Positions 48,816 to 56,898 of a stretch of DNA of 64,000 nucleotides are shown piece by piece. Numbering within the stretch: position 1 is the first letter of the stretch; every line of letters starts with the position of its first letter. The stretch is from Heliomarina baculiformis. GTDB taxonomy: Bacteria; Pseudomonadota; Alphaproteobacteria; Rhodobacterales; Rhodobacteraceae. The notes under the pieces were generated by a model, which ran no database searches, was not told where the DNA came from, and worked only from the letters and a program-made list of their open reading frames with translations. A program made the position numbers and the translations under genes. Location of the stretch: assembly GCF_019966545.1 (NCBI RefSeq), contig NZ_JAIMIC010000005.1, positions 310,001 to 374,000 of the forward strand. Reading direction: 5' to 3'.

Positions 48816-50009
48816 ATGGAACCTCTCGGCACATTCGAAATCATCTGGCGCATCCTCGCCCAGCTCACCCCCGTCTGGATCGCCCTGATCGCGCTCTTTG
48901 CCGTCTCGATCACCTTCAAGCGCAAGCTGGGGCTGTATGGCAAGCTGTTCGACAGCGTGATCGGCATGATCGGCTTTGGACTGGTAATGTTCTGGGTCTT
49001 TACCGGCGTTTTCGGCCAGCTTGACCTGATCGTCACCCATGACCCGCTGGCACAGGTTTCCGGGATGAAGAACAAGGTCCCTGGAACGCCGCTCATGATG
49101 GGCGACGAAGGCGACTACCCCTGGTACCTTCTGGGGGGCGACAACCTCGCGCGGGATGTGTTTTCGCGCATGATCGAAGGCGCCTGGGTCGTGGTGCAGA
49201 TCGCGCCGCTGGCGACCATGTTCGCCTTTATGGTCGGCATCACGCTGGGGCTTCCGGCGGGCTATTACGGGGGGCGGCTGGACACCTTCCTGTCCTTCCT
49301 CGCGAACCTGATCCTCGCCTTTCCGGTGATTCTGCTGTTCTATCTGCTGGTGACGCCCGAGATCGTGGCGACCGGGGTGCCCAGCTACATGGCGACGGTG
49401 CTTTTCGTCTTCCCGATTGTCTTTGTCGGCGTGCTGCTGAATTCGCGCTATCACACGCAGCCGCATATCCGGCTGCCGCTTTTGGTGATCGTTCTGGGCA
49501 TCATGATCTGGCTGTACCTGTCGCTGATTTCGGAGCAAGGGACCAAGGTGGCGGTGCTGCCGCGGTTCCTCGATCTTTTCGATATTCCGGGCGGTATTCT
49601 GGTGGTCTTCGTGTCGGTGGTCTTTGTAAACTCGCCCACAGTGTTCCGGATCGTTCGCGGGCTGGCAATGGACATCAAGACCCGCGATTACGTGGCGGCC
49701 GCCCAGACCCGCGGCGAAGGTCCTTGGTACATCATGCTCTGGGAGATCCTGCCCAACGCACGCGGGCCTCTGATCGTCGATTTCTGCCTGCGTATCGGTT
49801 ACACCACGATCCTTCTGGGAACGCTCGGGTTCTTTGGTCTCGGCCTGCCGCCGGAAAGCCCGGACTGGGGCAGCACGATCAACGAGGGCCGCAAGCTCTT
49901 GTCGATATACCTGCACCCGGCTCTGCCGCCCGCGCTGGCATTGCTGAGCCTTGTTCTGGGTCTGAACCTGCTGGCCGATGGGTTGCGCGAGGAAAGCCTG
50001 CGGGATTGA
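48816..50009 (+). CDS. ABC transporter permease, DppC/OppC type
   Basis: The 397-residue protein has the OppC layout: an N-terminal helix (about 36-55 after a first hydrophobic segment), a periplasmic region, and five further helices. The EAA-type motif VAAAQTRGEGPWYIMLWEILPNARGPLI lies near residue 290. At 397 residues it is about 100 longer than typical DppC proteins because of extra helices between residues 155 and 245. It follows the first permease by 16 nt, with GGGAGG before the ATG. Confidence 0.91.
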   Translation: MEPLGTFEIIWRILAQLTPVWIALIALFAVSITFKRKLGLYGKLFDSVIGMIGFGLVMFWVFTGVFGQLDLIVTHDPLAQVSGMKNKVPGTPLMMGDEGDYPWYLLGGDNLARDVFSRMIEGAWVVVQIAPLATMFAFMVGITLGLPAGYYGGRLDTFLSFLANLILAFPVILLFYLLVTPEIVATGVPSYMATVLFVFPIVFVGVLLNSRYHTQPHIRLPLLVIVLGIMIWLYLSLISEQGTKVAVLPRFLDLFDIPGGILVVFVSVVFVNSPTVFRIVRGLAMDIKTRDYVAAAQTRGEGPWYIMLWEILPNARGPLIVDFCLRIGYTTILLGTLGFFGLGLPPESPDWGSTINEGRKLLSIYLHPALPPALALLSLVLGLNLLADGLREESLRD

Positions 50010-50042
50010 GCGACTGTGCCTTTGCCCGGCGTGGCGCCCCGG

Positions 50043-50083
50043 GCGAGGTCGGAATTTGAGTATTTGGGGCAAGAGGAAAAGGG
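50043..50083 (+). repeat. Short Rhodobacteraceae-type intergenic repeat (copy 1)
   Basis: The segment contains GAGTATTTGGGGCAAGAGG, after the stop codon of the second permease. A related segment reads on the minus strand at the end of the AidB-like gene (62490 region, GATATTTTTAACCCAAAGAAGG). Segments of this form are often seen after genes in this family, by recollection and not by search. It lies within the operon, before the ATPase gene. Confidence 0.45.
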
Positions 50084-50218
50084 AATGTTTCTGCTCGCTC
50101 CGCCCCCTTTGCATTCGGCCGCGGGTGGTTCGCACCGGTGGCGGCCGGGTGCCAGACAACAAAAGGAATGCGCCGCAAGGCGCGCCGCTTGATAACAGCC
50201 TCCAACAGGGAGACGAAC

Positions 50219-52303
50219 ATGGCAAAATGGGACTATGACGGCCCGATCCTTGAAATCGACAAGCTGTCGATTTCCTTTTTCACGCGGCTGCGGGAGATTC
50301 CGGCGGTCATGGATTTCTCGGTCTCGGTACAGCCCGGCGAAGCCGTCGGGCTTGTCGGTGAATCGGGGTGCGGCAAGTCCACCGTGGCACTGGGGGTCAT
50401 GCAGGATCTTGGCGTCAACGGCCGGATTGTCGGCGGATCGATCAAGTTCAAGGGGCGCGACCTTGGCGAGATGAGCGCGGAAGAGTTGCGCGACATCCGG
50501 GGCAGCGAGATCGCGATGATCTATCAGGAGCCGATGGCCTCGCTGAACCCGGCGATGCGGATCGGCAAGCAGTTGATGGAAGTGCCGATGATCCATCAGG
50601 GCCTGTCTCAGAAAGAGGCCTATGCACGGGCGTTGCAGGTGGTGACCGATGTCAAACTACCCGACCCCGAGCGGATCCTGAACAGTTTCCCGCATCAGCT
50701 TTCCGGCGGCCAGCAGCAGCGTATCGTGATCGCCATGGCGCTGATGAGCGAGCCTGCGCTGTTGATCCTCGATGAGCCGACCACAGCGCTCGATGTGACG
50801 GTCGAGGCGGCCATCGTCGAGCTGGTCAAGGATCTCGGGCGCAAATACGGGACGTCGATGCTGTTCATCAGCCATAACCTCGGGCTGGTGCTTGAGACCT
50901 GTGACCGGATCTGCGTGATGTATTCCGGCGAAGCGGTTGAGCGCGGCTCGATCCATGACGTTTTCGACGAGATGCAGCATCCCTATACGCAGGCGCTGTT
51001 CCGCTCGATCCCGCTGCCGGGTGCGGACAAGAACGCGCGGCCGCTGGTCGCCATTCCGGGCAACTTCCCCCTTCCCCATGAACGGCCCAAGGGCTGCAAC
51101 TTTGGGCCGCGATGCGATTATTTCCAGGCCGGGCGCTGCGATGCCAGACCGATCCCGATGGAATCGGTGCCCGGGAATGACCGGCATCACACGCGCTGCC
51201 TGCGTTTTCAGGAGATCGACTGGCAGGCCCCGATTGCCGATTCCATCGTCAAGGAGAAGGGCAACGTCGGGGATGTGATCCTGAAGATGGACGATCTTCG
51301 GAAATATTACGAGGTCGCCGCCAACGCGCTGTTCGGCGGCGGCGAGCGCAAAGTCGTCAAGGCCAATGAAACCCTGTCTTTCGAAGCGCGGGAATCCGAG
51401 ACGCTGGCCATCGTCGGGGAATCCGGCTGTGGCAAGTCGACCTTTGCCAAGGTGCTGATGGGGCTTGAAACAGCCACCGACGGACAGATCATCTTTGACA
51501 ATCGTAATATCGAATCGGTGCCCATCGAAAAGCGGGACACCAAGACGATCTCGGACATCCAGATGGTGTTCCAGAACCCTTTCGACACGCTGAATCCGTC
51601 GATGAAGGTCGGCCGCCAGATTATCCGTGCGCTGGAAGTCTTTGGCATCGGCAAGAACGAGTCTGAGCGCCGGGAGCGGATGCTGAGCCTGCTCGACCTT
51701 GTCAAACTGCCGCGCGAGTTTGCTGACCGGATGCCGCGGCAGCTGTCCGGCGGGCAGAAGCAACGGGTCGGGATCGCCCGGGCCTTTTCCGGCGGCGCGC
51801 GGATTGTCGTAGCGGATGAGCCGGTATCGGCGCTGGACGTATCGGTCCAGGCGGCGGTGACGGATCTGCTGATGGAAATCCAGCGCGAAGAGAAGACGAC
51901 GCTTCTGTTCATTTCGCATGACCTTTCTATCGTGCGCTATCTCAGCGACCGGGTCATGGTCATGTATCTGGGGCATGTGGTGGAGCTGGGCACCACCGAG
52001 CAGGTGTTCTCGCCGCCCTATCACCCCTATACCGAGGCGCTGTTGTCGGCGGTGCCGATTGCCGACACCTCAGTCACCAAAAAGCACATCGTGCTCGAGG
52101 GGGATATTCCTTCGGCGATGAACCCGCCGCCGGGATGTCCGTTCCAGACCCGGTGCCGCTGGAAGTCGGAGGTGCCCGGCAACCTTTGCGAAACCGAGGT
52201 GCCACCGATGAAATTCCGCGACGGAAATCACCAGATCAAATGCCACCTGAGCGAAGAACAATTGGCCGGAATGGAGCCGGTAATCCAGATCGCAGCCGAA
52301 TAG
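50219..52303 (+). CDS. Double-ATPase ABC transporter protein, oligopeptide (DppD-DppF) type
   Basis: The 694-residue protein contains two complete ATPase domains. Domain 1 has Walker A GESGCGKST near residue 49 and signature LSGGQQQR; domain 2 has GESGCGKST near 402 and LSGGQKQR near 515. Each ends with a cysteine-containing oligo-HPY tail (GCNFGPRCDYF and GCPFQTRCRWK, with later cysteines) of the kind that binds an Fe-S cluster in DppD-like proteins. The fusion powers the two permeases encoded upstream. The ATG at 50219 follows AGGGAGA. No substrate-binding protein is encoded nearby. Confidence 0.94.
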   Translation: MAKWDYDGPILEIDKLSISFFTRLREIPAVMDFSVSVQPGEAVGLVGESGCGKSTVALGVMQDLGVNGRIVGGSIKFKGRDLGEMSAEELRDIRGSEIAMIYQEPMASLNPAMRIGKQLMEVPMIHQGLSQKEAYARALQVVTDVKLPDPERILNSFPHQLSGGQQQRIVIAMALMSEPALLILDEPTTALDVTVEAAIVELVKDLGRKYGTSMLFISHNLGLVLETCDRICVMYSGEAVERGSIHDVFDEMQHPYTQALFRSIPLPGADKNARPLVAIPGNFPLPHERPKGCNFGPRCDYFQAGRCDARPIPMESVPGNDRHHTRCLRFQEIDWQAPIADSIVKEKGNVGDVILKMDDLRKYYEVAANALFGGGERKVVKANETLSFEARESETLAIVGESGCGKSTFAKVLMGLETATDGQIIFDNRNIESVPIEKRDTKTISDIQMVFQNPFDTLNPSMKVGRQIIRALEVFGIGKNESERRERMLSLLDLVKLPREFADRMPRQLSGGQKQRVGIARAFSGGARIVVADEPVSALDVSVQAAVTDLLMEIQREEKTTLLFISHDLSIVRYLSDRVMVMYLGHVVELGTTEQVFSPPYHPYTEALLSAVPIADTSVTKKHIVLEGDIPSAMNPPPGCPFQTRCRWKSEVPGNLCETEVPPMKFRDGNHQIKCHLSEEQLAGMEPVIQIAAE

Positions 52304-52311
52304 CGGCAAAG

Positions 52312-52342
52312 AAAAACCCCGCAGCGTGAAAACGCTGCGGGG
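52312..52342 (-). terminator. Terminator shared by the ABC operon and the convergent secreted-protein gene
   Basis: An 11-bp perfect stem (52317-52327 with 52332-52342) with loop GAAA is followed on the minus strand by five T residues (complement of 52312-52316). It ends 25 nt after the minus-strand gene and 8 nt beyond the plus-strand ATPase stop codon. Confidence 0.85.
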
Positions 52343-52367
52343 CGGATCGTCGTGAAGACGGAAAGTC

Positions 52368-52889
52368 TTATTTGGAAAGCGAATTCGGGATGTCTTCGGG
52401 CAGAACGTCGACAACGGCGTTCGCATAGCCTTCGATCATCGCTTTATAAAAATCTTCGGTGCTGGGGGCCACTGCCACGTAGCCTTCCGGAACGGTTCCG
52501 TCCGGGTCCATCGCAATGATATTGACCGGATAGCTTTCGGTGCCGGCATCGGCCTGCGGGCTGGTGATGCTCACGACACCATCCATCTGGTTGAATTCGC
52601 GGCTTTCGGGCAGCGTCATGCTGTCGCCCATGCGGACTTCCTGCAGGTTCACTTCGACAACGTAACCGGCCTCCTCGGTGGTCATCGCGATCTTGTCAGC
52701 GATCGAGGTCATCAGGTCGGTTGCCAGCGTCGGGAAGTATTCCTGAGCGTTGGAATCCTTCAGTGCCGTGTATTCGGAATTGACGGTCAGTTCCTTGACG
52801 ACACCATCTTGCGACTGCGCCCAGCCGGCGCCTGCGACAATTGCTGCTACGGCACTTGCGGCCATCGTACGGACAAACATGGATTTCAT
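52368..52889 (-). CDS. Secreted protein of unknown function
   Basis: The 173-residue protein has a signal peptide (MKSMFVRTMAASAVAAIVAGAGWAQ, cleavage after WAQ) and a mature part with a repeated alpha/beta pattern: LTVNSEYTALKDSNAQEYFPTLATDLMTSIADKI, VEVNLQEVRMGDSMTLPES and an acidic tail. No family is recognised. The strand order resembles small periplasmic lipoprotein-like domains but no cysteine follows the signal. ATG 52889 follows AAGGAGAG. The gene is convergent with the ABC operon; the terminator between them serves both. Confidence 0.7.
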   Translation of the reverse strand: MKSMFVRTMAASAVAAIVAGAGWAQSQDGVVKELTVNSEYTALKDSNAQEYFPTLATDLMTSIADKIAMTTEEAGYVVEVNLQEVRMGDSMTLPESREFNQMDGVVSITSPQADAGTESYPVNIIAMDPDGTVPEGYVAVAPSTEDFYKAMIEGYANAVVDVLPEDIPNSLSK

Positions 52890-53057
52890 TTTTACTCTCC
52901 TTTTACACTCGCCAACCACAGGCCCGGATAGGTGTCCCGGCAGGCGCTATGAGCTTTCAACACCGCTCGATGTAAAAAGGTTCCGTTTCAGATCAGATAG
53001 TTTGCAGCTGTCAACGGCGCAGGCGGGGCCCGGCAGATAGTTGCTGGACCGGAGCTG

Positions 53058-53654
53058 TCAGCTTCCCCAGATGACCCGCACGTAGTTCCGGGTTTCCTTA
53101 TAGGGCGGCACACCACCATGTTTGACGACCGCTTCGGGGCCCGCGTTATAGGCAGCAAGTGCCAGCGGCCACGACCCGAATTTGCGGTATTGCCGCGCAA
53201 GGTAACGCGCCCCGCCTTCGAGGTTCTGTTTCGGATCTGTCGGGTCGACCCCCAGCAGACGCGCGGTCTGCGGCATCAGCTGGGCAAGACCCAGCGCGCC
53301 CTTGTGGGAAACAGCTGCCGGGTTCCAGCCCGATTCCTGCTGCACCAGGCGTGCAAAAAGATCCTCGGGCACATTGTGCAACCGTGCCGCGGCCTTGGCC
53401 ATCACGAGGAATTCGCCGCGGTATTTGCCAGCATAGGCGCCGCTGCCGTTCTTGCTTGGCGTATAGATCGACGGCGGCTGGAGCCTGACCGAATTCTTGT
53501 ACTGCTGGGCTGCGCGATTATCGAGAACCGCAAGCTGGGATTTGAGCAGTTTCCTCTGGCTGCGCGTCGATACAGAATCCGCAAGCGCCGCGTCGGCACA
53601 AAGAGAAATGACGAAAGCACCGACAGCAAGCTGCCCCATACGCTTGATAACCAT
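53058..53654 (-). CDS. Lytic transglycosylase (SLT domain), periplasmic
   Basis: The protein cleaves peptidoglycan glycan strands. It has 198 residues from the ATG at 53654; a TTG two codons upstream is also possible. It has a signal peptide (about 1-25, ending ALA), a coiled basic linker, and the SLT domain with the catalytic glutamate in [29 protein letters not shown] near residue 107. [30 protein letters not shown] follows. It is a short, single-domain enzyme. The promoter should lie in the gap shared with the divergent ssb gene. Confidence 0.9.
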   Translation of the reverse strand: MVIKRMGQLAVGAFVISLCADAALADSVSTRSQRKLLKSQLAVLDNRAAQQYKNSVRLQPPSIYTPSKNGSGAYAGKYRGEFLVMAKAAARLHNVPEDLFARLVQQESGWNPAAVSHKGALGLAQLMPQTARLLGVDPTDPKQNLEGGARYLARQYRKFGSWPLALAAYNAGPEAVVKHGGVPPYKETRNYVRVIWGS

Positions 53655-53867
53655 GTACAAATAGTCCCGCAGAAAGAACGATTCCCCGGCGGTACTATAA
53701 GCAGATCACACTGAATTTCCAGAACTGAAACCTTTCGGCCCTGACAGGCAGCGTCATTTCGCGTCCTGCATTCTGGTTTAATCCTTGCAATGACACGTAT
53801 AGTCTCGGACAGAACCCATCCCGGGAATCAATCCGGACAGCATTCAAACACATATACGGGGAGCACC

Positions 53868-54380
53868 ATGGCAGGCTCGGTCAACAAGGTCATTCTTATC
53901 GGAAATCTGGGGCGCGACCCCGAAGTGCGCACCTTTCAGAATGGCGGCAAGGTCTGCAACCTGCGCATCGCCACCTCTGAGAACTGGAAAGACCGCAACA
54001 CCGGCGAGCGCCGCGAGAAGACCGAATGGCATTCGGTCGCGATCTTCAACGAAGGGCTTGTCCGCGTGGCCGAGCAGTATCTGCGCAAGGGCTCAAAGGT
54101 CTATATCGAAGGCCAGCTTCAGACCCGCAAATGGCAGGACCAGTCCGGTCAGGACCGCTATTCAACCGAGGTCGTGCTTCAGGGCTTCGGCTCGACGCTG
54201 ACCATGCTCGACGGCCGCGACGGCGCTTCGGGCGGCGGCGGCGGTGGTGGCGGCTATGGCGGCGGCTACGATCAGGGTGGCGGCTATGACAGCGGCCCGC
54301 AGGACGACCGCTTTGGCGGCGGTCAGGGCGGCGGCAGCGGCCCCTCCTCACGCGATATGGATGACGAGATCCCGTTCTGA
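53868..54380 (+). CDS. ssb: Single-stranded DNA-binding protein
   Basis: SSB protects single-stranded DNA and recruits repair proteins. The 170-residue protein has the OB-fold core [36 protein letters not shown] and [34 protein letters not shown] glycine-rich linker (from about 122) and the acidic tip DMDDEIPF used for protein partners follow. The ATG at 53868 (GGGGAGCACC upstream) gives the usual MAGSVNKV start. A 10-bp hairpin follows the stop codon. Confidence 0.97.
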   Translation: MAGSVNKVILIGNLGRDPEVRTFQNGGKVCNLRIATSENWKDRNTGERREKTEWHSVAIFNEGLVRVAEQYLRKGSKVYIEGQLQTRKWQDQSGQDRYSTEVVLQGFGSTLTMLDGRDGASGGGGGGGGYGGGYDQGGGYDSGPQDDRFGGGQGGGSGPSSRDMDDEIPF

Positions 54381-54406
54381 TAAGAACGACTTACCCGTGA
54401 CGGAAA

Positions 54407-54430
54407 CCTGTGTGCAAAACTGCACACAGG
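54407..54430. terminator. Perfect 10-bp hairpin after ssb
   Basis: CCTGTGTGCA (54407-54416) and TGCACACAGG (54421-54430) pair fully around AAAC. No immediate T-run follows on the plus strand; the minus strand has only TTT. It may be a weak terminator of ssb or a transcript-end stabiliser. Confidence 0.4.
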
Positions 54431-54511
54431 GAGTTGAGACGTAAGGAATATTTTTTGCGCGCCAACTCGGTATGTCATCAGGCAAATCGATATCTTGCCC
54501 AAGGAACACCT

Positions 54512-54916
54512 ATGTCCAAGACACTCACCAATTACGCGCCGGTCATGCTCAGCGTTGTCCGTATCGTTGCCGCGCTCATCTTCATGGCGCATGGCACCCA
54601 GAAAATTCTCGGCTTCCCCGCCTCTGACATGAACCCGCCGATCTTCACGATGTTCGGAATTGCCGGTCTGCTTGAACTGGTGGGCGGCGCCCTGCTCGTC
54701 ATCGGCCTGTTCACCCGTCCGGTGGCCTTTGTTATGTCGGGTCTGATGGCATGCGCCTATTTCATCGCCCACGCGCCGCAAAGCTTTTTCCCGGCGCTGA
54801 ACGGCGGCGACGCGGCGATCCTCTACTGCTTCTTCTTCCTGTACCTTGTCTTTTCCGGTCCCGGACCGATCAGCGTTGACGCGCTGCGCAGCCGTCCGAA
54901 TGGCGTGACCGCCTGA
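54512..54916 (+). CDS. DoxX-family membrane protein
   Basis: The 134-residue protein has four predicted membrane helices and the DoxX pattern: MLSVVRIVAALIFMAHGTQKILGF, then GIAGLLELVGGALLVIGLFTRPVAFVMSGLMACAYFIAH. Members of this family are linked to redox or thiol homeostasis, but roles are mostly unknown. The ATG at 54512 (MSKTLTNYAPV) follows the motif AAGGAACACC. It lies between ssb and a strong terminator. Confidence 0.88.
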   Translation: MSKTLTNYAPVMLSVVRIVAALIFMAHGTQKILGFPASDMNPPIFTMFGIAGLLELVGGALLVIGLFTRPVAFVMSGLMACAYFIAHAPQSFFPALNGGDAAILYCFFFLYLVFSGPGPISVDALRSRPNGVTA

Positions 54917-54941
54917 TCAAAGGGTAAAAAGACGAAATCAG

Positions 54942-54975
54942 AAAAGCGCGGCAGATCAGTTCTGCCGCGCTTTTT
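54942..54975. terminator. Bidirectional terminator formed by the end of aroB
   Basis: A 14-bp perfect stem (54942-54955 with 54961-54974) with loop TCAGT has A runs on one side and T runs on the other, so it works on both strands. The aroB stop codon (54956-54958) lies in the loop and its last sense codons form one arm of the stem. It also ends the doxX transcript. Confidence 0.85.
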
Positions 54976-56083
54976 CTTTCAAGGCCGCTTGCAAGACATC
55001 CGCAAGCGCATCGCGCGGCACATCCGAGGTCACAAAGGCCTGACCGATGCCACGCGCGAGGATAAAGCGCAGCTTGCCATCCAGCACCTTCTTGTCCTGT
55101 GCCATCAGATCGATCAGCGCATCCGCATCCGGCAGATCCCCGGGAATATCGGCCAGATCGGTCTTCATTCCCATGCGCTTGAGGTGTTCGCGCACGCGGC
55201 TTGGTTCTTCCTGACTGCACAGGCCAAGACGCGCCGAAAGCTCAAAGGCAAGCGCGCAGCCAATCGCCACGCCCTCGCCGTGCAACAACCGGTTGCTGTA
55301 GCCCGTCGCCGCCTCGAGCGCATGGCAGAAGGTATGTCCGAGGTTGAGCAGCGCCCGGTCGCCCTGCTCTGTTTCGTCCCGGGATACGATATCGGCTTTC
55401 ATCTGGACCGACTTGGCCACCGCCGCGATGCGGGCCGCCATGTCACCCGATTTCAGCGCGGGACCGTTTTCATCGAGCCAGTCGAAGAACGCCGCATCGC
55501 CCAGCAGCCCGTATTTCACCACCTCGCCATAGCCGGCGAGGAAGTCGCGCTCGGCCAGTGTCGCAAGCAAATCTGTATCCGCCAGCACCAGCGCGGGCTG
55601 ATGAAAGGCACCGATCAGGTTCTTGCCCTGACGGACGTTGATCCCGGTTTTCCCACCGACCGAACTGTCGACCTGCGCCAAAAGCGAGGTCGGGATCTGC
55701 ACGAACCGCACGCCCCGGCGCAGCACCGCCGCGGCAAACCCGACCAGATCGCCGATCACCCCGCCACCAAGCGCCACCACGATGTCGCGGCGCTCAACTT
55801 TCTGATCAAGCAGCCAGTCGCAGGTCCGGGTCAGGCTTTCCCAGCTTTTGGTCGCTTCGCCTGCGGGGAGTGTCATCGCTTCCATCGCGATGCCCGACGC
55901 AGCCAATCCGGTGCGCAAGGTCTCAAGATGCAGCGCGGCAACGGTTTCATCACTGACGACAACCAGGCGCGGCCGGGGCAACAGCGGAGAAATAAGCTCT
56001 CCCGCGCGGCCCATGAGGCCGGGGCCGATAATCACGTCATAGCTGCGCTCGCCCAGCGAGACATGGACCTTTTCCTGCATCAT
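54956..56083 (-). CDS. aroB: 3-dehydroquinate synthase
   Basis: AroB makes 3-dehydroquinate, the second step of the shikimate pathway. The 375-residue protein has the NAD-binding ALGGGVIGDLVGFAAAVLRRGV, the metal-site stretches LAGYGEVVKYGLLGDAAFF and ALLNLGHTFCHALEAATGYS, and LLHGEGVAIGCALAFELSARLGL. Its start codon overlaps the aroK stop in an ATGATG context, so the two are translationally coupled. Its 3' end forms a terminator. Confidence 0.97.
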   Translation of the reverse strand: MMQEKVHVSLGERSYDVIIGPGLMGRAGELISPLLPRPRLVVVSDETVAALHLETLRTGLAASGIAMEAMTLPAGEATKSWESLTRTCDWLLDQKVERRDIVVALGGGVIGDLVGFAAAVLRRGVRFVQIPTSLLAQVDSSVGGKTGINVRQGKNLIGAFHQPALVLADTDLLATLAERDFLAGYGEVVKYGLLGDAAFFDWLDENGPALKSGDMAARIAAVAKSVQMKADIVSRDETEQGDRALLNLGHTFCHALEAATGYSNRLLHGEGVAIGCALAFELSARLGLCSQEEPSRVREHLKRMGMKTDLADIPGDLPDADALIDLMAQDKKVLDGKLRFILARGIGQAFVTSDVPRDALADVLQAALKEKARQN

Positions 56084-56670
56084 TCGCTCTCCAGCACGTC
56101 CGGACGGGTGGCAAGCGCCTCCAGCACGCGGTCAACCATCTGCTCGATCGAGGCATGCCCGTCGGACGGCACGGCCAGATCGGCTTTTTCGTAAAACTGA
56201 CGGCGCTGATCGAACAGGGACTGCAAGGTGGCGCGCGGATTCTCGGTGCGCAGCAAGGGGCGCGAATCGCGGTGCCGGACCCGCTGCCAGAGCACGTCGC
56301 AACTTGCATCCAGCCAAACCGACGCGCCTTTTTCCGAAATCAACCGGCGATTCTCCTCGGAGAGGAACGCGCCGCCGCCTGTTGAAAGCACGCCACGCTC
56401 TTCGACCAGTAGCCGGGCGATCACCTGGCTTTCCTTGCGCCGGAAAAACGCCTCGCCGTCACGGCTGAAAATCTCTGGCACCGTCATGTTGGCGGCGGCC
56501 TCTATTTCCGCATCACTATCAAGAAAAGGCACGCCCAGACGCTCGGCAAGCGCGCGGCCCACAGCGGTTTTGCCCGCGCCCATCATGCCCACCATCACAA
56601 CGGTCTTTTTCAGCCTCTTCGCCTTGCGGGGCCTGTCTTTTTTGTTCGATCTTTGCTCAATTTCGCTCAT
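56080..56670 (-). CDS. aroK: Shikimate kinase
   Basis: AroK phosphorylates shikimate. The 196-residue protein has the P-loop VVMVGMMGAGKTAVGRAL, the shikimate-binding FLDSDAEIE, RKKES-type region FFRRKESQVIARLL and GGGAFLSEENRRLI, and the lid stretch RHRDSRPLLR. The first 20 residues are basic (NKKDRPRKAKRLKK) and longer than in E. coli. The gene pair aroK-aroB is divergent from the small membrane protein gene leading to xerD. Confidence 0.96.
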   Translation of the reverse strand: MSEIEQRSNKKDRPRKAKRLKKTVVMVGMMGAGKTAVGRALAERLGVPFLDSDAEIEAAANMTVPEIFSRDGEAFFRRKESQVIARLLVEERGVLSTGGGAFLSEENRRLISEKGASVWLDASCDVLWQRVRHRDSRPLLRTENPRATLQSLFDQRRQFYEKADLAVPSDGHASIEQMVDRVLEALATRPDVLESE

Positions 56671-56748
56671 TCTTCAGTGAATGACGTGATCTTGTCGAAA
56701 AGGCCATATATAACTTGTGCAAGACAACGAGCAGTAAGTGAGGTCACG

Positions 56749-56898
56749 ATGGGCAGGCTCATCAAATTTGTAGTATATCTCCTGTGCTTGGCGTTCATAG
56801 CCGTGGTCGGGTATGCTTATCTCGGGCCGTGGTTCGGGTCGGATTTCTCGGCCCCGCAGCAAGAGATACGCAAACCGGTGGAACTGGATGCCGACTAG
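56749..56898 (+). CDS. Small membrane protein, 49 residues
   Basis: The 49-residue protein (MGRLIKFVVYLLCLAFIAVVGYAYLG) has one membrane helix and an acidic tail PQQEIRKPVELDAD. The ATG at 56749 follows AGTGAGGTC. Its last 11 nt overlap the start of a large exported protein gene, so the two are coupled. No family name is known to me. The conserved-looking pairing before xerD suggests a role linked to the neighbouring protein. Confidence 0.75.
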   Translation: MGRLIKFVVYLLCLAFIAVVGYAYLGPWFGSDFSAPQQEIRKPVELDAD

